From: Oligoflexales bacterium | GTDB taxonomy: Bacteria; Bdellovibrionota_B; Oligoflexia; Oligoflexales; RGVZ01 | Direction of reading: 5' to 3' | DNA length: 51,207 nucleotides | Assembly (NCBI GenBank): GCA_947445775.1 | Contig: CANFEB010000015.1 | Location: forward strand, 1-51,207 | Part shown: positions 26,705 to 33,959 of the stretch, piece by piece | How positions within the stretch are numbered: position 1 is the first letter of the stretch | Layout: every line of letters begins with the position of its first letter | The notes under the pieces: generated by a model | The model's database searches: none | Told to the model about the DNA's origin: nothing | What the model saw: the letters and a program-made list of their open reading frames with translations, nothing else | Program-made: the position numbers and the translations under genes

Positions 26705-27779
26705 TATGCAGTGCATCAAGGCGGAGCTTTTCCCGGCAGTGTGCCAGGAGGCGTTCCACCATGGAGTCTTCCGTAATGCCGTCACGAATTGCGCCCATGT
26801 TGAGGCGGATGCGATGGCGAAGGACTGGCTTTGCAAATCTTTCCACGTGGCGCCACTGCACCGCTTCATGGCCTTCCAAAAGGGCCAATGCACGCGCCGC
26901 AGAAACTAGGGCCAACCCGCTGCGCGGTCCAGCGCCGTAGACAACGGCCTGATTCACAAAATCGGGAGCGGCGTCGCCGCCATGCCCTTTATTCCCGTCC
27001 ACCGCCGGTCGCGTGGCCCGGACCAAACTTACGATACCTTTGAGCAACGCCGGGTCAATGGTGACCTTTTTGGCGCAGGCAACAATGCCCGCGCAGGTGG
27101 CAGCATCGAGCGCGGCCTTCGCCTCGTTTTTAGTGTTCAAGGACCCATTCTTTTGAGCCTCAAAATTGGCTTCGCCCACAAGTGTGCCGGCGGCATGTTC
27201 GTCCAACATGGTCAACTCCGCCCCCTCCGATGGGTAGTCGACCAGAGAGTGCATCAAAAACCGGTCCATCTGCGCTTCCGGCAACGGAAACACACCCTCG
27301 GACTCAAAGGGATTTTGGGTCGCAAAAACAAGAAACGGTTTCGGCAGGGAATGACTCACACCGGCCACCGTCACGGAACGCTCCTGCATGGCTTCGAGAA
27401 GGGCAGATTGTGTCCGTGGCGAAGCCCTGTTGATTTCATCTGCCAAGACGAGCCCGCCAAAAACGGGACCTTTCACAAAGCGGAATTCGCGTTGCCCGGA
27501 AGCAGGATCGATATTCAAAATTTCCGCACCCGTGATGTCCGACGGCAAAAGATCGGGCGTAAATTGAATGCGCTTGAATTCCAAGTGCACAAATTCGGCT
27601 AGGGCCCGGACGAGGGTTGTTTTTGCGAGGCCCGGGGCTCCCGTCATCAATAAATGACCGTTGGCGGCCAGGCAGCAGACCACCTCATCAATCAAACTTT
27701 CTTGACCAAATACAAGCCGACGCAATTGATCACGCAATGCGCGCATGGCGTTGGAAGCGTCTTGGAAATGAAGTGTCAT
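26700..27779 (-). CDS. MoxR-family AAA+ ATPase
   Basis: A 359-residue AAA+ ATPase of the MoxR family. Walker A is GAPGLAKT (residues 47-54), Walker B is LVLADEINRA, and the MoxR signatures FVKGPVFGG, ALLEAMQERSVTV and ATQNPFESEG are present, ending with a helical lid domain. MoxR proteins act as chaperones with vWA partner proteins. ATG 27779 was chosen because GGGAGAAG lies eight bases upstream; an extended reading frame to 27842 has no ribosome site. It is the first gene of the operon ending at 20275, and diverges from the Flp-like pilin gene. Confidence 0.9.
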   Translation of the reverse strand: MTLHFQDASNAMRALRDQLRRLVFGQESLIDEVVCCLAANGHLLMTGAPGLAKTTLVRALAEFVHLEFKRIQFTPDLLPSDITGAEILNIDPASGQREFRFVKGPVFGGLVLADEINRASPRTQSALLEAMQERSVTVAGVSHSLPKPFLVFATQNPFESEGVFPLPEAQMDRFLMHSLVDYPSEGAELTMLDEHAAGTLVGEANFEAQKNGSLNTKNEAKAALDAATCAGIVACAKKVTIDPALLKGIVSLVRATRPAVDGNKGHGGDAAPDFVNQAVVYGAGPRSGLALVSAARALALLEGHEAVQWRHVERFAKPVLRHRIRLNMGAIRDGITEDSMVERLLAHCREKLRLDALHT

Positions 27780-27963
27780 TGGTGTCTTCTCCCGGCCCGC
27801 AAATGGGAAATAAAAAATAACGCTGTGAAAATAATACAGCATTCAGATTGCCAAGGTACCCGGTGACTTGCAATGCCATTGGCCGATCAGGGGGCGGTTA
27901 ACTTACACGGGTGAGGCGACAACGGTGCAAAGTCCTACGATTGCCCACAAGGAGGCCCCCGTC

Positions 27964-28239
27964 ATGATCTTAAAAGCCATCAAAGCCATCAAAGCCATCA
28001 AATCCGTCAAAACAAGACTAAGATTTAGCAAAAAACAAACGCGAGCCCCCGGAACCTCACGCCTGGCCAAACCCAATGCCGGCGGCGTGGCCCTTGAATA
28101 CATTATGGTCACAACCTTCGCCCTGGCAACCACTCTGGCTGCATTGGGGTACCTGGGAAAGACCTTGAAATCCCGGTTCGCGGAACTGGAGGCCACGTCG
28201 GTTCGGACTGCCTCGGGCGACGCCATGTGGGACCCATGA
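27964..28239 (+). CDS. Flp-like pilin with long leader
   Basis: A 91-residue protein with a basic leader of 40 residues, then a type IVb/Flp-type processing site: Gly40 followed by GVALEYIMVTT, with Glu at position five and Tyr at six of the mature form, and a hydrophobic helix (about 42-66). The mature subunit would be about 51 residues. The leader begins with Lys-Ala-Ile units coded by a 9-nt repeat (27972-28001). A very strong AAGGAGG precedes ATG 27964. The stop overlaps the next start (ATGA). No tad/cpa assembly genes are nearby. Confidence 0.74.
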   Translation: MILKAIKAIKAIKSVKTRLRFSKKQTRAPGTSRLAKPNAGGVALEYIMVTTFALATTLAALGYLGKTLKSRFAELEATSVRTASGDAMWDP

Positions 28240-28676
28240 CAGGTTCACCGGGACTTCTGCTGGCGGCGCTGGTCCTTGCAGGGACAGCCCTTTGGCTCAC
28301 GGCGGCCGACAAACAAATGAGCTCCATCGTCGAAAAGTCCGTTGGCTTGCGTCGGCGCCTCCAGGCGGATCCGGGCGGAACTTTGGAATCCCTATGCGCG
28401 GCCTCCGGACAACCCAAAATCAAGCTAGGGGATGTCGCCATGCCCAATTTGAATCCTAGCATTAACCTCGTTTGTCATGCTGAGATAAACCACCGCAGGG
28501 GCCAGCACCAGTCTAGTCCTGCGATCGGCGATTCCTCGTGGCTGCCAGCCTCCTGCACACCATCATCCGGACGCCCCAGACGCCTTGAACCCGTGCGTTT
28601 CCGGCAAATTCGTGTATGCTGCCAACAGGGCAAAAACCAGTGCGTCTTCGCATGGCGGTTTTTCATGAAGTCGTAA
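28236..28676 (+). CDS. Small membrane-anchored protein coupled to Flp-like pilin
   Basis: A 146-residue protein of unknown function. It starts in an ATGA overlap with the pilin gene, has one N-terminal hydrophobic segment (about residues 7-25) and a soluble part rich in Arg, Pro, Ser and Cys, with a Cys-Cys pair near the end. Coupling with the pilin suggests a partner such as a minor pilin or assembly factor, but no prepilin motif is seen. The C-terminal third has unusual composition, so the reading frame there is less certain. Confidence 0.5.
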   Translation: MTGSPGLLLAALVLAGTALWLTAADKQMSSIVEKSVGLRRRLQADPGGTLESLCAASGQPKIKLGDVAMPNLNPSINLVCHAEINHRRGQHQSSPAIGDSSWLPASCTPSSGRPRRLEPVRFRQIRVCCQQGKNQCVFAWRFFMKS

Positions 28677-28693
28677 AAAGCGAGGTCCATCCA

Positions 28694-29056
28694 GTGTATT
28701 TTGCAGTAATGAAACTCTCTTTTATGCTGGATGAGGAACACCCCGGGGTTGACACCTCCGCCGTGAAGCATGACTTGCAAGTTTTGGTGGAGAAACTCCG
28801 CGCCCGTTTCCGCATCGCCATACTGTCCGGCCAGGTCGCAGGCCCAGGGGATCCTCCAACAATTGCCGTTGCCAGCCTAGCCCATTCCGAAGACTCTTTA
28901 ACCCGGCAATTGGATTCCATTTGTGAATTTTGCGAATCTTCTGGTTTTGGTCGTATCGACATGGAACGAACGCTGCTCGACCACATTGATTCATTTGGCG
29001 ATGATGACGATGGAGAGGGAGAGGGAAACGATGACGAATTCGACCGGTCTCATTAA
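28694..29056 (+). CDS. DUF503-like small protein
   Basis: About 120 residues. The first 90 resemble the DUF503/YlxP family: an N-terminal strand (YFAVMKLSFML), a helix ending in LVEKLRARFRIAI, a strand with TIAVASLAH and a second helix with LDSICEFCE. Such proteins are small ferredoxin-like folds often coded near ribosome-assembly genes; their role is unclear. The tail is strongly acidic (Asp/Glu/Gly). GTG 28694 was chosen with GAGG eight bases upstream; ATG 28652 is possible but would overlap the previous gene. Confidence 0.6.
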   Translation: MYFAVMKLSFMLDEEHPGVDTSAVKHDLQVLVEKLRARFRIAILSGQVAGPGDPPTIAVASLAHSEDSLTRQLDSICEFCESSGFGRIDMERTLLDHIDSFGDDDDGEGEGNDDEFDRSH

Positions 29057-29067
29057 ACCAAGGCAGC

Positions 29068-30894
29068 TCAGGCCGCGCCCTTGAGACCGCCGCCGGGATT
29101 GGCCTCTATCCCAACCGGGGATGCAGCCAGTTCTTTCATGATTTGATCTTTGAATTGCGGGTGGTGAAACAGATAGCCCTGAACTAGGTCGACTCCGCTG
29201 TCCTGGCAAAATCTCGCCTCTTCAATCCGCTCCACCCCTTCGGCCAGAACCAAGGCTCCGGTCAACTTTGCCGCCGAAATCATCGACTTCAAAAAAGCCT
29301 GACGGGTTGGGTCGCCATCGATTCTATCAATCAGGGAACGGTCAAATTTGACAATATCAGGGCGCATTTTAACAATGCGGTCGAGGCCACCAAACCCTTT
29401 GCCGAAATCATCGGCGGCTATTTTCAATTCCATTTTGCGCAGTGCCCCGCAAACCTCACTGAGCTTGCTGTAATTTGCAATTTCTTCGGCTTCAGAAACT
29501 TCAAAAACGATTCCCTTGCGGCTGCCAGTCAACTCCTTGACTGCCTCAACCTGATACAGGTTGCGCGGTAAAATATTGACCATTAAGTCACCAGGTAAAC
29601 CTTCACTGCCGCGAATGGCGTGGACGAGGCATGACTGGTCCAGCTCGAGGGCAAGGTGATTTTCGTGGGCCAGCGCGAAAAGCACGTCCGGACGCAAGAT
29701 TTTTGCATCGAAATAGCCAACAAGATCCGGAAATACCCGCTGATCAAAGGCTGCCGACTTGACGCGGATCAACGACTCAAATCCATAGATGAAATCCTGA
29801 AATCGCTTGATTCCCGGAATGTTTGCCTGGTTTGGCGTCAAATTCTTGAGGTTCGTATCCTGATTTAAATTTTGATGAATACTTAAATTCATTCCGGGCA
29901 TTTTGAAAACAGCCTGATAGGCTGGCATCAGCAAGTCATCAGATTTGATCAAAGTCATCAAAAGTTCACGGCGCCTTTCCCTGACTCGTGCGATCTGACT
30001 GATCGACAATTCTAGAGCAGACTCGGTCAGTTGGACGACTTGATCAAGGGTGTCCACCGCTGGATTGTAAACTGTCGTCGCATAACCCGTACCGATACCG
30101 GGAATCAGCGACAAAAAGGGCGGCAACCCGCTCTTGGAGTCCCCTATGGCACGCCAAAGATGTCCAAGGAGTTTGCTCGTCAGCCTCTCACCAAGGTGCT
30201 CCAAGACGCCGGGTGCCGGAACCAATTCATGGCCCCGGGCCCCTTCCAGGATCACATAGAAAACCAAGGAGTCGTCCCGACGCCGGCACAAAATGTCTTC
30301 GGCGCGAAAACTTCCGGGCTCTCCCCACATACCAAGCAATGTCCGGCGGACCTCTGCGACGACATCATCAAAAGCATCGCTGCCATAGGTGGTCGCCAAC
30401 TTGCGCATTTTCGTGGCGTTAATGCACAGGATGCTCAAGACGGAATTCTTGCGCAGCATCGTCCTCATTTGGGCAAGATCCATTTCGGCAATCCGAGTAT
30501 GGACTCGCCTTGGAACCTCTGGCTGCAGGATAGCCATGGACCGCAGGCGTAAAACGATCCCCTCAGTGCCTTCGGACTCAGGGACAACCTCCATCTTGCG
30601 ATAGTTCTTCCCTGCAAGCGAATCGGGGATGGCGCCGCACAGGATGACCGGCATGCGCAGGTTGATTCCGTTCAAAAGGTCCAACCAAAGGGCCGCTGAA
30701 ATTCCCTGAAGAACCACAGGAGCATCGGGTGCTACGAGCAGCGCGTCGCCACTGGCGGTAGAAAGTCTGGCAACAGCATCTTCTGAACTTGGATCAATCC
30801 AATCCACGTTCGCGGCAAATGATTCAAGCACGTCGCGCAGATCGCTGGCGCGACTCGCGGTCATAAAAATGACAACCTTGCGTGCTTGAACCAA
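29068..30894 (-). CDS. Receiver-like, degenerate GGDEF and EAL-domain protein
   Basis: A 608-residue cytoplasmic protein, probably a cyclic di-GMP phosphodiesterase or receptor. Order: a receiver-like N-terminus (about 1-125) without a clear phospho-acceptor, a degenerate GGDEF region (about 140-300, where RRDDSLV replaces the GGDEF signature) and an EAL domain (about 315-590). In the EAL domain ESL replaces EAL, but Glu373, Asn440, Glu465, the DDFG pair (495-496), Lys516 and the EGVE Glu552 are kept, so catalysis is possible. An Asn-rich insert of about 26 residues sits between the first EAL strand and ESL. TTG 30894 has GGGAG seven bases upstream; a TTG at 30939 would add 15 residues. Confidence 0.8.
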   Translation of the reverse strand: MVQARKVVIFMTASRASDLRDVLESFAANVDWIDPSSEDAVARLSTASGDALLVAPDAPVVLQGISAALWLDLLNGINLRMPVILCGAIPDSLAGKNYRKMEVVPESEGTEGIVLRLRSMAILQPEVPRRVHTRIAEMDLAQMRTMLRKNSVLSILCINATKMRKLATTYGSDAFDDVVAEVRRTLLGMWGEPGSFRAEDILCRRRDDSLVFYVILEGARGHELVPAPGVLEHLGERLTSKLLGHLWRAIGDSKSGLPPFLSLIPGIGTGYATTVYNPAVDTLDQVVQLTESALELSISQIARVRERRRELLMTLIKSDDLLMPAYQAVFKMPGMNLSIHQNLNQDTNLKNLTPNQANIPGIKRFQDFIYGFESLIRVKSAAFDQRVFPDLVGYFDAKILRPDVLFALAHENHLALELDQSCLVHAIRGSEGLPGDLMVNILPRNLYQVEAVKELTGSRKGIVFEVSEAEEIANYSKLSEVCGALRKMELKIAADDFGKGFGGLDRIVKMRPDIVKFDRSLIDRIDGDPTRQAFLKSMISAAKLTGALVLAEGVERIEEARFCQDSGVDLVQGYLFHHPQFKDQIMKELAASPVGIEANPGGGLKGAA

Positions 30895-31016
30895 AATCCC
30901 ACTCCCCCAATAAATCGAAACTGACGACAGACCTGACAACTTAATTGATGAGGCTTAATCGGACATAAATGCCCATAACTTGACTTCTTCCTTTGGAAGG
31001 CTGGACGAGAAACCCC

Positions 31017-31052
31017 CGAAAGGCTTCACGAAAGGCTTCACGAGAGGCTTCA
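31017..31052. repeat. 12-nt tandem repeat, intergenic
   Basis: Three copies of CGAAAGGCTTCA, the last with one change, upstream of pta. It is not in a supported gene. Confidence 0.8.
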
Positions 31053-31123
31053 ATCAATCAAAGGAAATTAGACAACATACTGTTTCAATTAATTTAAATG
31101 CTTATTTTTCACACATCAAAAAT

Positions 31124-31146
31124 TCATCCACAAGTCCTGTGGATAA
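31124..31146. promoter_or_regulatory. Inverted pair of DnaA-box-like sites
   Basis: TGTGGATAA (31138-31146) is an exact match to the reverse of the consensus DnaA box, and TCATCCACA (31124-31132) differs from the consensus at one base. They face each other across a 5-base spacer and could also form a 7-bp hairpin. Confidence 0.5.
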
Positions 31147-31265
31147 CCCCCACTTTAGGGACCGCAGACCCCCAACTGACAGTAGTTGTTTCGATTTGGC
31201 TATTTTTTGTTCACAATGGACTCAGCCGTGTTAACGACCAAAAAAAAGCTAGCCGAGCCATTTAA

Positions 31266-32303
31266 ATGCCAAACACCGACCTCAGCAAATTCTGGCTCGA
31301 TGCCTGCCGCTCCACCCAGCGGCGGATCGTGTTTCCTGAATCGACAGACTTGCGCACCATCGAAGCCGTTGGACGCCTCGTACGCGAAAAAGCTGCGAAG
31401 CAGATTTTTTTCACCGGCAGCCGCCAAGGAACACTCGACGCTGCCCGTGCGAACCCGAAACTATGCGCAGACCTTGAAAGTGGAGTGACCTGGACCAGCG
31501 ACGCCGTGCCTGATCTTGCCGATCAAACCCGAAACTTGCTTGAACGCGCGGCCGCCGATCGCGGCAAACACGTTGCTCCTGATATCCTCGCCAAGCAGAG
31601 CGGCGACCCGCTGTATCAGGCCGGGACTCTGATGCACGCTGGCCTTGCTGATTGCGCCCTGGCCGGAGCCGTTGGCACGACCTCCGCTGTCATCCGGGCG
31701 GCAATCGCCACCGTGGGAATAGAGCCTGGCTTGAAGACCGTCAGCGGCAGCTTCATCATGGAAAAAAATATTGAAAAAAATTCGGCAGCTTACTTATATG
31801 CAGATGCCGGAGTGGTGATTGATCCAACGCTGGAGCAGCTGGTTGACATCGCGAGCGCGTCCGTAAAGACGTGGACCTGCCTAGTTCCAAATTCTGGCTA
31901 CTTTGCCTCGGGCAAAGAACCGGTTGTTGCCTTTCTCTCGTTTTCGACCAAAGGGTCCGCTGCGCATCCTGCCGCAGAAAAAATGGCATTGGCTGCCAGA
32001 CTTTTCCAAGAACGCCACCCGCATATTGCCGTTGACGGTGAACTTCAATTCGACGCGGCCATTGACCCTGGAATTGCCGCCCGCAAATGCCCGTCATCGC
32101 CGGCCGCCGGACGAGCCAATATTTTCATCTTTCCAAACCTCGAGTCCGGCAACATTGCCTACAAGATTACCCAGCGCCTCGGCGGATTTCACGCCTACGG
32201 CCCGATCCTGCAAGGACTCGCTAAGCCGTACTCAGACCTTTCCCGCGGATCGACGTCCCACGATATATTTATGTCTGCCCTGGGCAATCTATTGCGCGCC
32301 TGA
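31266..32303 (+). CDS. pta: Phosphate acetyltransferase
   Basis: A 345-residue enzyme that interconverts acetyl-CoA and acetyl phosphate. The short Pta type without the N-terminal regulatory domain: RRIVFPESTDLRTIEAV near the start, DCALAGAVGTTSAVIRAA, VSGSFIMEK, and the C-terminal signature AGRANIFIFPNLESGNIAYK with YGPILQGLAKPYSDLSRG. No acetate kinase gene is in the window. ATG 31266 has no clear ribosome site. The long upstream gap carries the DnaA-box-like pair. Confidence 0.9.
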   Translation: MPNTDLSKFWLDACRSTQRRIVFPESTDLRTIEAVGRLVREKAAKQIFFTGSRQGTLDAARANPKLCADLESGVTWTSDAVPDLADQTRNLLERAAADRGKHVAPDILAKQSGDPLYQAGTLMHAGLADCALAGAVGTTSAVIRAAIATVGIEPGLKTVSGSFIMEKNIEKNSAAYLYADAGVVIDPTLEQLVDIASASVKTWTCLVPNSGYFASGKEPVVAFLSFSTKGSAAHPAAEKMALAARLFQERHPHIAVDGELQFDAAIDPGIAARKCPSSPAAGRANIFIFPNLESGNIAYKITQRLGGFHAYGPILQGLAKPYSDLSRGSTSHDIFMSALGNLLRA

Positions 32304-32360
32304 TCCAAAGTCCCATATCATCACAGGGAATCAGGGGCTTCAACGACAAGGGAGTGTCAC

Positions 32361-33959
32361 ATGGCCGTTAAATTATTCCGTACCCGTTTACCTGGCACAC
32401 AGCGGATTTTTTCTAGAGCCCTTGCTGGCAGCATCATCCCCATCATCGCCATCATCGCCCTCAGCACAATGACGACCGGATGCGGCGCTGTGGAATCTGG
32501 CAAAAATGTCGCCACATCTCCCTACTTCCTTGATACGTCGATCACTGCCGACCAGAATAATGGCAAACCGTCCTATGTTCGCATCAGTCGTGACCTGATA
32601 ACTCAAGAATTTATTGAGCGAACAGGATTTGAGCAGGACCATGCCCGTGGCGAGACCCATGCCTTTGGCTGGATCAAGGGCGATGCATTTACAAAAGTCA
32701 TTGCTGAAAATCAGGACTGGCAGATTCGCAGCGGCGTGCAACTCTTGAACGAAAAAGCCATGAAGAGCGTTGCCATCAACCCGGATACAATGGCCAGGAT
32801 GCCCAACATTCAAGCCCCGCATCCAGAATCGAAATTTGGTTTTATTGAAGGTTCTAAAAATAGCTACCACGACTACGAACAATTAACCGCTGAACTGGAA
32901 GCCCTCGCTGCTGCCAACCCCCAATTAGCTCAAATGGAAACTGCCGGTACCAGTGTTTCCGGCCGAAACCTCTGGTACATGAAAGCGGGATCCCGCCTGG
33001 ATGCCGCCAACGGTGGTCCACGCACGTTGCTCATTGCCAACATGCACGGTGACGAGACGGCGGGGCGTGAATTGATGGTTTATTTGTTGAGGGATCTGTT
33101 GGGCGGTTATGGGCGCGACGAACGCATCACCCGCATCATGAACGGATCCCAGGTCTTCGTCATGCCCAGCATGAATCCAGATGGCTTCGAAGACGGCGAG
33201 CGTTGGAATGCGAATTACAAAGACTTAAACCGCAGCTTCCCCGACTTTACAGCTGACCCCAATGATTCCGTGAACGGTCGTCCTGCGGAAGTGGCTGGCG
33301 TCATGAAATTGCACAATCGCTATGCCTTTGCCAATTCACTGAACTTTCACGGAGGAACCGTCTGTTTCAACATGCCATGGGACACCAAGCCAAATCGCCC
33401 TGCCAATGAAAAATTCGGGGACGACGCTTACATGAATTCCCTGGGCAGAGCCTATTCATCAAGCAACCAAACCATGCTAGACAATCACAGCGGCACGTTC
33501 GACCACGGCGTCACCTACGGATATGAATGGTATGAAGTGGACGGCGGTATGCAGGACTGGTCGATCGGCTATCGCGACACCACCCACGCCACCGTGGAGC
33601 TCTCCTATGCCAAAACCGTGAGCGAAGGCAGCCTTGAAACCGTGTGGCGCGAGAATCGCGAAGCACTTCTCGATTTTCTCGATCGCAGCGCCATGGGAAT
33701 CCACTTGAATGTTGTGGATGATGCCACCGGCGCCACGATCGCGGCTAAAGTGGAGGTCTCGACCTCAAATGCTCCGCGCAACCTCGGTTACCGCAGTGGC
33801 GTCGTGCATCGCCTCACCCCGGTCGGCACTTGGAAGGTCACCGTTCGCGCCGCCGGTTACACTGCCGTGGAACTCGACTTGACGGCTGCCAGCTTCAACG
33901 GAACTTTTGAGACGATTCGCCTGCGCCGGGCGTCCAATCAGATCAGGCGTCCGTCCTAG
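32361..33959 (+). CDS. M14 zinc carboxypeptidase, lipoprotein
   Basis: A 532-residue M14 metallocarboxypeptidase of the CPN/CPE (subfamily B) type, which removes C-terminal residues from peptides. Zinc ligands are His229 and Glu232 in NMHGDETAGRE and His330 in NFHGG; NPDGF and DLNRSFPD line the site; the catalytic Glu413 is in TVELSYAKT. A C-terminal transthyretin-like domain (about 440-525) follows, with VGTWKVTVRAAGY. A signal peptide ends in TTGC with Cys41 likely lipidated, so the enzyme is periplasmic or outer-membrane-bound. The signal helix is coded by a 9-nt repeat. AAGGGAG precedes ATG 32361. The last 195 bases overlap the opposite-strand acyl-CoA dehydrogenase gene. Confidence 0.9.
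   Translation: MAVKLFRTRLPGTQRIFSRALAGSIIPIIAIIALSTMTTGCGAVESGKNVATSPYFLDTSITADQNNGKPSYVRISRDLITQEFIERTGFEQDHARGETHAFGWIKGDAFTKVIAENQDWQIRSGVQLLNEKAMKSVAINPDTMARMPNIQAPHPESKFGFIEGSKNSYHDYEQLTAELEALAAANPQLAQMETAGTSVSGRNLWYMKAGSRLDAANGGPRTLLIANMHGDETAGRELMVYLLRDLLGGYGRDERITRIMNGSQVFVMPSMNPDGFEDGERWNANYKDLNRSFPDFTADPNDSVNGRPAEVAGVMKLHNRYAFANSLNFHGGTVCFNMPWDTKPNRPANEKFGDDAYMNSLGRAYSSSNQTMLDNHSGTFDHGVTYGYEWYEVDGGMQDWSIGYRDTTHATVELSYAKTVSEGSLETVWRENREALLDFLDRSAMGIHLNVVDDATGATIAAKVEVSTSNAPRNLGYRSGVVHRLTPVGTWKVTVRAAGYTAVELDLTAASFNGTFETIRLRRASNQIRRPS

Larger units (their letters stand above)
30895..31265. other. Intergenic region with repeat and DnaA-box-like pair
   Basis: A 371-base gap between two divergent genes. 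It holds a 12-nt tandem repeat, an AT-rich stretch (about 31055-31125) and an inverted pair of DnaA-box-like 9-mers. No convincing gene is seen. Promoters for the EAL gene and pta presumably lie here but none stands out. Confidence 0.6.

Noticed and set aside
30980..31234. An 84-codon plus-strand frame over the 12-nt repeat
   Set aside because: It starts with TTG without a ribosome site, has no domain and runs through AT-rich DnaA-box-like DNA.
31017..31265. Main chromosomal origin of replication
   Set aside because: Only one exact DnaA box, one near match and two weaker ones are seen, and no dnaA, dnaN, gidA or par genes are nearby; kept only as an origin-like or regulatory candidate.
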